Assembly (NCBI GenBank): GCA_963825565.1
Contig: CAWGTW010000002.1
Location: 124,001 to 188,000 of the forward strand
DNA: 64,000 nucleotides
Direction: 5' to 3'
Origin: JBFGCT01 sp963825565
GTDB taxonomy: Bacteria > Actinomycetota > Acidimicrobiia > Acidimicrobiales > Ilumatobacteraceae
Part shown: positions 50,634 to 59,272 of the stretch, piece by piece
Position numbering within the stretch: the stretch's first letter is position 1
How the letters are laid out: every line of letters starts with the position of its first letter
The notes under the pieces: generated by a model
Told to the model about the DNA's origin: nothing
Databases searched by the model: none
Seen by the model: only the letters and a program-made list of their open reading frames with translations
Translations under genes and position numbers: made by a program

Positions 50634-52301
50634 TCAGGCAGCGAGGCGGGGGACGGCATCGGTGGCGGTGATCGGGAACAGCCACTCGCCGGAGCAGCAG
50701 ACCGACGCACTCCGCGCCCGCTTGTCGAAGAAGCGGGCGAGGCACAGCGCCTCGTCGACGTCTTCACGCCGGAGCGGAGCGCCGTCGGCCGCGGCATCCG
50801 GCGGCGGGACGGGGAGCGCGGCGGTCAACCGGCCGTCGTGGCGGACATCGAGGAGGCGGCCGCGGTCGACGATCCACGTCGAGTCACCGATCGTCACCTC
50901 GGCGCGCCCGGCGCGCCGCAGCGCGTCGACGAGCAGGTGCCGGCGCACCGCGCCGAGCAGGGCCGACAGCCGGTCGCGCGCCGTCGCGGCCTCCTCGAAC
51001 CGCTGCTGCGTGGCCAGCGCGGCCATCCGCTGATGCAGGCGCTCGACGACCAGGTCGGTGTCGCCGGTCATCGCTCGCCGGGCGTGCTCGACCGCGGCCG
51101 AATAGGACGCAGGATCGGCGGTCCCGGCGCACGGGCAGTGCGCGACACCGAGTTGCGCCGCGCTGCACTCGACCGCGTCGGGGGCCGGCCGGTGGTCGCG
51201 CCCGAGGCGCGCCGAGCAGCGGCGCAGCGGGAGGGCGGATTGCAGGGCCTCGACAACGAGGTTGGCCATCGCCGGCGAGGGCAGCGGGCCGAGGTGCACG
51301 CCCTTGGCCGACGGGTTCTTGACCACCGCCAGGCGAGGCCAGGCGGTCTCGGTGTCGAGCCGGACGAAGCGGTAGGCATCGGCACGCGTGCCGCGGCGGT
51401 TGTAGCTGGGGAGGAGCCGTCCGATCAAGCGCGATTCGACGATCTCCGCGGTCAGCGGGTCGGGGAGCTCGATGTGGCGGACCGACTGGGTCGCGCGCAG
51501 CATCGGGCCGATCTTTCGCCGGTCGTCGCTGCCGAAGTAGCTGCGGACGCGCTGGCGGAGGTTGGTCGCCTTGCCGACGTAGAGCACGTCCCCGCCGGCG
51601 CCGCAGAACAGGTACACGCCGGGTCGGCGCGGTAGGTCCGACGTCATCTTGAGCTTCGCCGCCTGGGGATGCCCCGCCAGCTTCTGCAGCGCGATCAGGT
51701 CGTCGAGACCGAGCACGCCGAGACCGGCGGCACGCTCGAGCAGGAGGTGCAGGAGGTCGACGGTGGCGAGCGCGTCGTCCAAGGCGCGGTGGCTCGGCCG
51801 GTGGTCGAGGCGCAGCCGCGAGGCGAGCGTGCCGAGCCGGCAGTCGGGAACCTCGTCGCGCACGAGGCGGCGGGCGAGGGCGACGGTGTCGACCACGGTC
51901 GGCGCCAGCGGCGGGCGGCCCGATCGCTCGAGGGCGTTGCGGATGAAGGCGAGGTCGAACGCGACGTTGTGGCCGACGATCACGGCATCGCCGACGAATT
52001 CGAGCAGGGCCGGGAGCACCGCCTCGATGCGCGGCGCCGGGGCGACGAGCGCATCGGTCAGCCCGGTCAGCACCGTGATCTTCGGTGGGATCGCCCGGCC
52101 GGGGTTGACCAGCGTCTGGAACGTCCCGTGGCACTCGCCACCGCGCACCTTGACCGCCCCGACCTCGGTGATCGCGTCGTCGTTGCGATTGCCGCCGGTC
52201 GTCTCGAGATCGATCACGCAGAACGTCACGTCGATCAGCGGTGTTCCGAGGTCGTCGAACGAACGTTGCCGATTCGCGTCGGCGGCAGCCCCAACTCGCA
52301 T
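50634..52301 (-). CDS. DEDD exonuclease fused to UvrC-like GIY-YIG domain
   Basis: 555 residues. The N-terminal third is a DnaQ-like 3'-5' exonuclease: CVIDLETTGG (Asp and Glu), VGHNVAFDLAFI and HRALDDALA. The middle is a UvrC-type GIY-YIG nuclease: RPGVYLFCGAGGDVLYVGKATNLRQR. A UVR-like helical segment ATQQRFEEAATARDRLSALLG and a Cys-rich part follow (CSAAQLGVAHCPCAG). This fused architecture is typical of actinobacteria and is presumed to act in DNA repair, perhaps incising and trimming lesions. CAAGTT ends 6 nt before the ATG. It is convergent with thrB. Confidence 0.85.
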   Translation of the reverse strand: MRVGAAADANRQRSFDDLGTPLIDVTFCVIDLETTGGNRNDDAITEVGAVKVRGGECHGTFQTLVNPGRAIPPKITVLTGLTDALVAPAPRIEAVLPALLEFVGDAVIVGHNVAFDLAFIRNALERSGRPPLAPTVVDTVALARRLVRDEVPDCRLGTLASRLRLDHRPSHRALDDALATVDLLHLLLERAAGLGVLGLDDLIALQKLAGHPQAAKLKMTSDLPRRPGVYLFCGAGGDVLYVGKATNLRQRVRSYFGSDDRRKIGPMLRATQSVRHIELPDPLTAEIVESRLIGRLLPSYNRRGTRADAYRFVRLDTETAWPRLAVVKNPSAKGVHLGPLPSPAMANLVVEALQSALPLRRCSARLGRDHRPAPDAVECSAAQLGVAHCPCAGTADPASYSAAVEHARRAMTGDTDLVVERLHQRMAALATQQRFEEAATARDRLSALLGAVRRHLLVDALRRAGRAEVTIGDSTWIVDRGRLLDVRHDGRLTAALPVPPPDAAADGAPLRREDVDEALCLARFFDKRARSASVCCSGEWLFPITATDAVPRLAA

Positions 52302-52410
52302 CCGTGCAACTTGACCACGAACACCTGTGCGCTGTCAAGAACACGTGTTTGGTCGGCGGCGCCGGGGATACTCCCACGGTCGCCGTGCCGTGGTCGGATA
52401 GCGTGCGCTC

Positions 52411-53673
52411 ATGGCGGGTGATGCGAACCGGGCCGGGTCGACCGGCGCCGGCGCGCCAACGCTCGAGCATCGCCACCTGCGGTCGGCGATCGAGTTCGCC
52501 GTCGTCATCGCCGCCGAGGGGCAGAAGCGCAAGCCACCGCTGCCGTACCCATCCGAGCTCAAGCCGTACTTCGCCAAGCCGCGGGTCCCGAGCGCCGCCC
52601 TCGGTCGGCTCCGGCGGGCGATCGAAGCCGACCCGACGTTCCGCTCGCGACTGGCCGCGGGTGCGCTGCCCGAGCTGGTCGACGAGGTCGGACGGTTGTG
52701 GCTGGCGCGGCCGACCGGATGGGAAACCGACGCCCGGCGGATCATCGACGAGGCGTCGGCCGCTGTCCGCGACGGTGATCTGCGCGCCGCCGCGCGCCGT
52801 GCCGAAAGACGGCGCGTCGCGGCCGAGCAGGCGACGACCCGGGCACGCGCCGAGATCGTGCGGCTCGAGGCACAGATCGAGATGCAGCGCGACGAGATCG
52901 AGCAGCTGCGCACCGACGCGGTCAAGGCCGGCGAGGAGTTGGCCGAGGCGCGCGCCGAGCTGATCGACGTGCGCAACGAGGTCCGCCACGCCCGCGACCG
53001 TGAAGCTGCGGCCGCTGCCCGGCTCGAGGCGGCGGTGTCCGGCCGCACGGACGCGTTGGCGCAGCTCGCCGCCGCTGCCGAGGCCCGCGACGGTGCGCTT
53101 GCCGACCGGGCCGAGAGCCGTCGGCGCGCCGCCGAGCTGGGCGCGGCGGCGGCCACCGCGCGCCGGTTGGCCGACCAACTCGACGAGTTGCTCCCGCGCG
53201 AGCCGGTCGCCGCCGGCGGCGGCCGGCCGGCGCGGCGGACCCCGCTCGCGCTGCCCGGTGGGGTGATCTCGACCTCTGCCGATGCCGCGGAGTTCTTCGT
53301 GCGTTCCGACGCGGTGATGGTGGTCGACGGCTACAACGTTGCCAAGCTCGGCTGGCCCGCGCTCGACCTCGAAGGCCAGCGAAACGCGTTGCTCGACGCG
53401 CTGGAGAACCTTGCCAGCCGCTTCGGCACCGAGATCGCCGTCGTGTTCGACGGGGCGTCGGTCGTCGGCGCGCACGCCGACCGACGCCGTCGCGTGCGGG
53501 TGACGTACTCGCGCGCCGGCGTCACCGCCGACGACGTGATCCGCGACGAGGTGGCGCGCCTCGGGCCGTCACGGCCCGTCGCGGTCGTCACCAACGACGC
53601 CGAGATCATCCGCGATGTCAGGGCCGCCGGGGCCAACACGCTGCCGAGCAACGCGCTGCTCGCCGTGTTCTGA
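52411..53673 (+). CDS. NYN-domain nuclease with long coiled coil
   Basis: 420 residues. About 110-270 is an Arg/Ala/Glu-rich coiled coil. The C-terminal 130 residues are a NYN (YacP-like) PIN-fold RNase domain: MVVDGYNVAKLGWPAL, AVVFDGASVVG and VAVVTNDAEIIRDVRAAG, with the expected acidic residues. It is related to Rae1/YacP mRNA endonucleases, here as a long actinobacterial form. TAGCGT ends 6 nt before the ATG, so the message is probably leaderless. Confidence 0.75.
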   Translation: MAGDANRAGSTGAGAPTLEHRHLRSAIEFAVVIAAEGQKRKPPLPYPSELKPYFAKPRVPSAALGRLRRAIEADPTFRSRLAAGALPELVDEVGRLWLARPTGWETDARRIIDEASAAVRDGDLRAAARRAERRRVAAEQATTRARAEIVRLEAQIEMQRDEIEQLRTDAVKAGEELAEARAELIDVRNEVRHARDREAAAAARLEAAVSGRTDALAQLAAAAEARDGALADRAESRRRAAELGAAAATARRLADQLDELLPREPVAAGGGRPARRTPLALPGGVISTSADAAEFFVRSDAVMVVDGYNVAKLGWPALDLEGQRNALLDALENLASRFGTEIAVVFDGASVVGAHADRRRRVRVTYSRAGVTADDVIRDEVARLGPSRPVAVVTNDAEIIRDVRAAGANTLPSNALLAVF

Positions 53674-53685
53674 TCGCCGTGCTCG

Positions 53686-54711
53686 TCAGGCCGGATAGGG
53701 CTGCCAGGCGCCGGCCTCGAAGTCGTAGAGCTTGCAGGTCCGCACCGCCCGCAGGTATGCGCGGGGGCTGACCGGGCGCTCGATCAGATCGTCGGGGAAC
53801 GCCGCGGCGATCGCCCTGGCGGCGGCGGGGAGCCGGTAGCAGGGGATCCGCATGTCGACGTGATGGGGGACGTGGACCATGATCCAGTGGAAGATCAGGT
53901 CCCAACCCGGGGGTCCCCAGAGCACGGTCGTGCCCTGGACCTGACCGCGGAACCGGTTCCATTCGCGCCGCGGCCACCAGTGGATGTCGGGGTCGATGTG
54001 GTGCACGTACACGACCCAGCCGATGATGTGGGTGAACAGCAGGAACGGGACGACGACGACCTTGCACCAAAGCCAGACGCCGCCGACCCCGGCCACCCCG
54101 ACCGCCGCGGCCAGTGTCGCCACGGCGAACACCGCGACCAGCGCCTGGTCGCGCCGCATCGGGCGCCTCCAGCGCTCCGGCAGGGTGAAGCGGACCATCT
54201 TGTTCCACCAGACCTCGCGCAGGTAGTACGCACCCGACCCGAGCGGACCCCACTCGATCCGGTGCCGAAGGCGGCCGAGGCGCCCGAGCGCCAGGTACTG
54301 CTCGGTCGTCAGCGGCTGCCAGACGAAGTCCATGCCCTCGCGCACCGTGTGCCCGTGGTGGACGCGGTTGTGTCCGAAGATCCACAGCTCGGTCGCGTGG
54401 AGCGAGGGGAGCATCGTCAGCCGGGCAACGCCGGCGTTGAGGCGCGCCGAGTCGAACAGCGCGCCGTGCGCCGCGTCGTGCCCGAGGACGAACAGGGCCG
54501 ATACCGCGAGCCCGGCGACCAGCCACAGTGCGACGACCAGCGCGACGTTGTCGGTGACCGCGAGCCCCCAGACCGCCAGCCCGTACAGCGTCAGGTCGCG
54601 GGCGACCAACCCGAGGCCGCGCAGCGTCGATCGCCGGTAGCACTCGTCGGGAATGACGTCGAGCACCGGCTTGAGGGTGGTGGGAGGGTCTGGGGCTTCG
54701 GTGGTGTACAT
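53686..54711 (-). CDS. Membrane fatty acid desaturase
   Basis: 341 residues with several TM segments and the three histidine clusters of acyl-lipid desaturases: HDAAHG, HNRVHHGH and VPHHVD. It introduces a double bond into acyl chains using a di-iron centre and oxygen. The upstream region carries a palindrome GGGACGAAGGTCCC (54772-54785), resembling a DosR box. It overlaps the presumed -35, with a -10 GATAAG at about 54750-54745, so oxygen- or redox-dependent control is possible. Confidence 0.8.
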   Translation of the reverse strand: MYTTEAPDPPTTLKPVLDVIPDECYRRSTLRGLGLVARDLTLYGLAVWGLAVTDNVALVVALWLVAGLAVSALFVLGHDAAHGALFDSARLNAGVARLTMLPSLHATELWIFGHNRVHHGHTVREGMDFVWQPLTTEQYLALGRLGRLRHRIEWGPLGSGAYYLREVWWNKMVRFTLPERWRRPMRRDQALVAVFAVATLAAAVGVAGVGGVWLWCKVVVVPFLLFTHIIGWVVYVHHIDPDIHWWPRREWNRFRGQVQGTTVLWGPPGWDLIFHWIMVHVPHHVDMRIPCYRLPAAARAIAAAFPDDLIERPVSPRAYLRAVRTCKLYDFEAGAWQPYPA

Positions 54712-54771
54712 GGTGGCTCCGGGGGCGGCAACGGCAGCCCGACCCTTATCGGCCGGGCGTCGTGAGCGGTA

Positions 54772-54785
54772 GGGACGAAGGTCCC
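54772..54785. promoter_or_regulatory. DosR-like palindrome upstream of the desaturase
   Basis: GGGACGAAGGTCCC matches 13 of 14 positions of the DosR/DevR core GGGACYWWRGTCCC. Its centre is about 31 bp from the centre of a GATAAG hexamer on the minus strand, so it would cover the -35 region of the desaturase promoter. It is the third such dyad in the window. Confidence 0.45.
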
Positions 54786-54847
54786 GGATCGCGTGCTCAG
54801 CACGTCGCCGACCATCGATGTCACACCCTCCCGTCAGGATGGCGCAC

Positions 54848-55114
54848 ATGTTCGACAGCGACGACCTCCCGATCGACTGCGCCACGTGCGTTGCCGCCGG
54901 TACGACCGCCTGTGGGGACTGCGTCGTCGCCCACCTGCTCGCCAACGACGACGGGCCGATCGAGTTCGTGCTCGCCCCGGTGGTCAAGCTGTCGTCGCCG
55001 ATCGACCGGGCGGTCGCCCTGTTCACCGCCGCCGGAATGCTCGACGACCCGCCCGCGTTCGTCCCCTTCGACGAGTTCGAGGAGCCCGCTCCGGCGGCGA
55101 CGATCCGGCGGTGA
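54848..55114 (+). CDS. Small conserved CxxC protein preceding queG
   Basis: 88 residues from an ATG 7 nt after CAGGAT; in-frame ATGs at 54818 and 54839 are alternatives. The N-terminal part contains four Cys in PIDCATCVAAGTTACGDC, suitable for a zinc or Fe-S site, followed by a helical acidic part. Family not recognised. It ends 15 bp before the queG start. A link to queuosine modification would be guesswork. Confidence 0.6.
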   Translation: MFDSDDLPIDCATCVAAGTTACGDCVVAHLLANDDGPIEFVLAPVVKLSSPIDRAVALFTAAGMLDDPPAFVPFDEFEEPAPAATIRR

Positions 55115-55129
55115 CCCTACGCTGGGGTG

Positions 55130-56185
55130 GTGCCGCCGAACGACCCGCTGCCCGGCCTCGACGAGATCGGCGCCCTCCTCGACCGGTTCGACGTCACCCA
55201 CGTCGGCGTCGCTGCGGCCGGGATCCTCGAAACGACGCGGGCTGCCCTCCACGATCGCAAGCGATCGGGGCTCCACGATGGGATGGGCTTCACGTACCGC
55301 AACCCCGATCGCTCGACCGATCCCCAGCAGGCGGTCGCCGGTGCCCGCTCGATCATCGTCGCCGCCCGCCCCTACCTGACCGATCTCGACCCCGAGCGGC
55401 CGCCTGCCGACGCAGGCCCGCACGGCCGAGTCGGGCGCTACGCCTGGGTCGACCACTACGCCCCGTTGCGGGCCGGGCTCCGGGCCGTCGCCAGCCGGAT
55501 CAGGCGGGCCGGGCACCGCGCGGTCGCCTTCGTCGACGACAACTCGATCGTCGATCGGGCCGTCGCCCACCGTGCCGGGCTGGGCTGGTACGGCAAGAAC
55601 GCCAACCTGTTGCTGCCCGGCGCGGGCAGCTGGTTCGTGCTCGGCTCGATCGTCACGACGGCCGAGTACCCCGCCGCCCCGGCTCCGGTCGCCGACGCGT
55701 GCGGGACGTGCACGAAGTGCATCGAGGGATGCCCGACCGGTGCGATCATCGAGCCCGGCGTCGTCGATGCAGGGCGTTGTCTGAGCTGGGTGCTCCAGAA
55801 GCCGGGGGCGATCGCCCCCGAGCTGCGCGATGCGGTCGGCGATCGCATCTACGGCTGCGACGACTGCCAGGACGTGTGCCCGATCTCGGTCCGCCTCGGC
55901 ACCCGCTCCACGGTCGCGCTGGCAGCAGAGGCCGAGCCGTGGGTCGACGCGCTCGCCCTGCTCGACGCCGCCGACGACGAGATCGAGCGGCGCTACGGCC
56001 GGTGGTACATCGCTGGTCGGGAGATGCGCTGGCTCCGACGGAACGCGCTCGTCGTCGCCGGCAACGTCGGCGACCCGGCCGATCGGCGGGTGCGGGCGAC
56101 GATCGAGCGGTACCGTTGCGACGACGATCCGATCCTGGCCGAGCACGCCGCATGGGCCGGCGGCCGGCTCGACGCCCGCGCATGA
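55130..56185 (+). CDS. queG: Epoxyqueuosine reductase
   Basis: 351 residues from the second of two adjacent GTG codons; TACGCT ends 6 nt upstream of it. The cobalamin-binding part has GFTYRNPDRSTDPQQAV and GWYGKNANLLLPG. Two [4Fe-4S] motifs are CGTCTKCIEGCPTGA and CDDCQDVCPIS. The enzyme reduces epoxyqueuosine in tRNA to queuosine. It is coupled to the downstream glycosyltransferase by an ATGA overlap. Confidence 0.85.
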   Translation: MPPNDPLPGLDEIGALLDRFDVTHVGVAAAGILETTRAALHDRKRSGLHDGMGFTYRNPDRSTDPQQAVAGARSIIVAARPYLTDLDPERPPADAGPHGRVGRYAWVDHYAPLRAGLRAVASRIRRAGHRAVAFVDDNSIVDRAVAHRAGLGWYGKNANLLLPGAGSWFVLGSIVTTAEYPAAPAPVADACGTCTKCIEGCPTGAIIEPGVVDAGRCLSWVLQKPGAIAPELRDAVGDRIYGCDDCQDVCPISVRLGTRSTVALAAEAEPWVDALALLDAADDEIERRYGRWYIAGREMRWLRRNALVVAGNVGDPADRRVRATIERYRCDDDPILAEHAAWAGGRLDARA

Positions 56186-57303
56186 GACACCTCCTCGTCA
56201 CCAACGATTTCCCGCCCAAGATCGGTGGGATCCAGTCGCTGCTGTGGGAGTGGTGGAAACGCCTCCCGCCCGATCGGTTCGCGGTCCTGACCAGCCCATA
56301 TCGCGGCGCGGCCGAGTTCGATGCCGGTGAGCCGTACCGGATCGAGCGCGTGCGCGAGCCGGTCCTGCTCCCGCACCCACTGATGGTTCGCCGGGTCGAC
56401 GACCTCGCCGCCGAGTTCGGCGCCGACCTCGTCGTGCTGGATCCTGCGGTCCCACTCGGGTTGATCGGGCCGTCGCTGGCCGCGCCGTACGACCTCGTGC
56501 TCCACGGCGCCGAGGTCACCGTGCCCGGCCGCATCCCGCTGACCAGGCAATCGCTCGCGTACACCCTGAACCGCGCGCGCAACATCGTCTCGGCGGGTGA
56601 CTACGCGGCGCGTGAGGCCGAGCGCGCCGCCGGCCGCGAGTTGCCGGTCACCGTCGTCCCGTGCGGCGTCGACCCCGACCGGTTCCGGCCACTCTCCGCC
56701 GCCGAGCGCGTCGAGGCGCGCGAACGGCTCGGGTTGCCCGTCGACGCCGAGCTGGTCGTCGGCGTCTCGCGGCTCGTCCCGCGCAAGGGGTTCGACACCG
56801 CGATCCGAGCCGTCGCGCGGATGAAGCGGGCGCGACCCGACCTGCTGCTGGTGATCGCCGGCGACGGCCGGGACGCGGGTCGGCTCCGGCGGCTCGCCGA
56901 CGAGCTCGCCGCACCGGTCCGCTTCCTCGGCCGGATCCCGAACGCCGATCTCCCGCCGCTCTACGGCTGCGGCGACGTGTTCACCATGCTCTGCCGCAAC
57001 CGCTGGGGCGGCCTCGAACAGGAGGGGTTCGGCATCGTCTTCCTCGAGGCCGCGTCGGCCGGCGTGCCGCAGGTCGCCGGCGATTCCGGTGGCGCCGCCG
57101 AGGCGGTCGCCGACGGGGAGACCGGCATCGTCGTGCGCCAGCCCGAGGACGTCCAGGAGGTCGTCGACGCGCTCACCACGCTGCTCGACGACGACGACCT
57201 GCGCCGGCGGATGGCGCAACGATCGCGCCAGCGGGTGCTCGCCGAGTTCTCCTACGACGTCCTCGCCCGCCGCCTCGGCGAGTCGCTCGGCGCGTTCGAC
57301 TGA
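56182..57303 (+). CDS. GT4 glycosyltransferase, PimB-like mannosyltransferase
   Basis: 373 residues. MRHLLVTNDFPPKIGGIQSLL is the donor-side N-terminus of PimB-type enzymes. The C-terminal domain has VSRLVPRKGFDTAI and the EX7E motif in EQEGFGIVFLEAASAG. In actinobacteria such proteins add mannose to phosphatidylinositol mannosides or related glycolipids. It starts within the queG stop, so the coupling is positional rather than functional. Confidence 0.8.
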   Translation: MRHLLVTNDFPPKIGGIQSLLWEWWKRLPPDRFAVLTSPYRGAAEFDAGEPYRIERVREPVLLPHPLMVRRVDDLAAEFGADLVVLDPAVPLGLIGPSLAAPYDLVLHGAEVTVPGRIPLTRQSLAYTLNRARNIVSAGDYAAREAERAAGRELPVTVVPCGVDPDRFRPLSAAERVEARERLGLPVDAELVVGVSRLVPRKGFDTAIRAVARMKRARPDLLLVIAGDGRDAGRLRRLADELAAPVRFLGRIPNADLPPLYGCGDVFTMLCRNRWGGLEQEGFGIVFLEAASAGVPQVAGDSGGAAEAVADGETGIVVRQPEDVQEVVDALTTLLDDDDLRRRMAQRSRQRVLAEFSYDVLARRLGESLGAFD

Positions 57304-57336
57304 GCAGTCCGCGCCGACGCTGGCACACTGTCGGGT

Positions 57337-57876
57337 GTGAGCGCTGGGCACGGTCGTGACGAGGCGGGGGTGTTGATCGTCCGGGCCGACCTGATCGGGA
57401 CGGTCGCGTTCGCCGTCGCCGCGGGCACTGCGGCGATCGTCTTCTCCACGTCGGCCCAGTGGTTCGGGGCGATCACGTCGATCGCCCTGTTCGGGCTCGG
57501 CTGCGCAACGTTCCTGTTGGCCTTCTTCCACGCGGTGCAGCGCAGCCGGACCGAGCAGATCTCGGTCACCCAGCTCTTCCTGCTCGCCGGCGAGCCGACC
57601 CCGCGGCGGGTGCGCCGCACGATGTCGCTGCTGCTCCTGGCGCAGTGCCTGATCGCCGCGGCCACCGCCTTCGCCCGGCCGGAGACGGCTGACGGGTCCC
57701 CGGGGTCGTCGCTCGCGCTCGGCTTCCTCGTGCCGATGTTCGGGCTCGGGATGAACGGCCTCTGGGCGGCGTTCCACGGCGACTTCCCACCGCGGTCGGG
57801 TGTCGAAGCGGCCGGCGCCGGGCATGATGTGCAGGCTTCCGTCCCGCCGATCGACAAGAATGACGCTCATGGCTGA
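57337..57876 (+). CDS. Hypothetical four-TM membrane protein
   Basis: 179 residues from GTG, 7 nt after CACACT. Hydrophobic segments: LIGTVAFAVAAGTAAIVF, ITSIALFGLGCATFLLAF, MSLLLLAQCLIAAATAFA and ALGFLVPMFGLGMNGLWAAF. No motif recognised. It overlaps the SRPBCC gene by 8 bp and is probably co-transcribed with it and the ROK kinase. Confidence 0.55.
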   Translation: MSAGHGRDEAGVLIVRADLIGTVAFAVAAGTAAIVFSTSAQWFGAITSIALFGLGCATFLLAFFHAVQRSRTEQISVTQLFLLAGEPTPRRVRRTMSLLLLAQCLIAAATAFARPETADGSPGSSLALGFLVPMFGLGMNGLWAAFHGDFPPRSGVEAAGAGHDVQASVPPIDKNDAHG

Positions 57877-58303
57877 GACCGCAACCGAATCGATCACGAT
57901 CCATGCGTCTCCCGAGCGTGTCTGGGAGATCGCCGTCGATCTGCCGCGGTACCCCGAATGGGCGCGCGACATCAAGGCGGTGACCATCCACACGACCGAC
58001 GACTTCGGGCGGCCCGCCGAGGTCGAGTTCCGGGCCTCGGCGCTCGGGCGCAGCACGCACTACACGCTGCAGTACGACTACACCCACGCCCCGCGCGTAC
58101 TCGGGTGGAAGATGCTGCGCGGCGATATCCAGCGCTCGATCGACGGTGCGTTCATCTTCGAGGGCAACCCCGACGGCGGCACCGACGTGCGCTACGACCT
58201 GGCGATCGACCTGGTGGTCCCGCTGCCCGGATTCGTCAAGCGGCGTGCCGAGGTGCGGATCCTGAACACGGTGCGCGAGCTGAAGGTCCGCGCCGAGTCG
58301 TGA
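57869..58303 (+). CDS. SRPBCC/polyketide cyclase-like lipid-binding protein
   Basis: 144 residues with the START/Bet v1-like signature SITIHASPERVWEIAVDLPRYPEWA at the N-terminus and a C-terminal helix (FVKRRAEVRILNTVRELK). Members bind hydrophobic ligands in a deep cavity; the ligand is unknown. It is coupled to the following ROK kinase by a GTGA overlap. ATG at 57860 is an alternative start. Confidence 0.75.
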   Translation: MAETATESITIHASPERVWEIAVDLPRYPEWARDIKAVTIHTTDDFGRPAEVEFRASALGRSTHYTLQYDYTHAPRVLGWKMLRGDIQRSIDGAFIFEGNPDGGTDVRYDLAIDLVVPLPGFVKRRAEVRILNTVRELKVRAES

Positions 58304-59262
58304 ACCCGGCGGCCGGCGGTGTGCCGGCCCGCCGGATCGGGATCGACGTCGGCGGCACGAAGGCGCTCGGCGTCGCCCTCGACCCGGGCGGGAGGGTGCT
58401 CGTCGAACGGCTCCGCTCGACGCCGCGCGGCGCAGGCAGCCTCGACCCGATGATCGAGGTGCTCGCCGAACTGGCCGGCGAGCTCGGCGACGTCGGCAGT
58501 GTCGGCGTCGGAGTTCCCGGCCTGGTCAACCGGTCCGGTGTGCTGCAGGCGGCGCCGAACCTGGACGGCGTCGCAAACTTCGAGGTCGGCCGGCTGCTCT
58601 CCGAGCGGCTCGGCCACCGCGTCGATGTCGACAGCGACGCCACCTGCGCCGCGGTCGCCGAGTGGCAGCTCGGCGTCGGCCGGTCGGTCGACGATCTGGT
58701 GCTGGTCACGCTCGGCACCGGGATCGGAGGCGGCATCGTCGCCAACGGCGCCGTCGTGCGCGGGGCCAACGGCTTCGCCGGTGAGTTCGGCCACATGGTC
58801 GTCGATCCCGACGGCCCACCGTGCCCCTGTGGCAAGCGGGGCTGCTGGGAGCGCTACGCGTCCGGTTCAGGCCTGGCGATGCTGGCGCGCGAAGCCGCGG
58901 TCGGCGGTCGGTTGGGCGCGGTGGTGCGCCACGCCGGGGGAGACCCCGAAGCGGTGCGCGGGGAGCACGTGCAGACCGCGGCCCGCACAGGCGACACCGA
59001 GGCCCTCGCGGTGATCGACGGCTTCGCCCGCTGGGTCGCGCTCGGCCTGGCCAACCTGGCCAACGTCGCGGATCCGGCGATGTTCGTGCTCGGAGGCGGT
59101 CTCGCCGCCGGAGCCGACCTCTACCTCCCGCCGATCAGATTCTGGTTCGGCGAACTGCTGTACCAGGCCGATCTCCGGCCGCTGCCGCGGATCGAGTTCG
59201 CCGAGTTCGGCCCGCGCGCCGGCGCGGTCGGTGCCGCGCTGCTCCCCTCGATCGGGCGGTAG
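58300..59262 (+). CDS. ROK-family glucokinase
   Basis: 320 residues from GTG overlapping the previous stop. ATP motif GIDVGGTKALGVAL, substrate motif GVGVPGLVNRSG, GTGIGGGIV, and the ROK zinc signature CPCGKRGCWERYASGSG. It most likely phosphorylates glucose with ATP, feeding the phosphofructokinases seen elsewhere in the window. The stop codon TAG overlaps the -10 (TAGCTT) of the next gene. Confidence 0.85.
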   Translation: MNPAAGGVPARRIGIDVGGTKALGVALDPGGRVLVERLRSTPRGAGSLDPMIEVLAELAGELGDVGSVGVGVPGLVNRSGVLQAAPNLDGVANFEVGRLLSERLGHRVDVDSDATCAAVAEWQLGVGRSVDDLVLVTLGTGIGGGIVANGAVVRGANGFAGEFGHMVVDPDGPPCPCGKRGCWERYASGSGLAMLAREAAVGGRLGAVVRHAGGDPEAVRGEHVQTAARTGDTEALAVIDGFARWVALGLANLANVADPAMFVLGGGLAAGADLYLPPIRFWFGELLYQADLRPLPRIEFAEFGPRAGAVGAALLPSIGR

Positions 59263-59272
59263 CTTCGGAACC

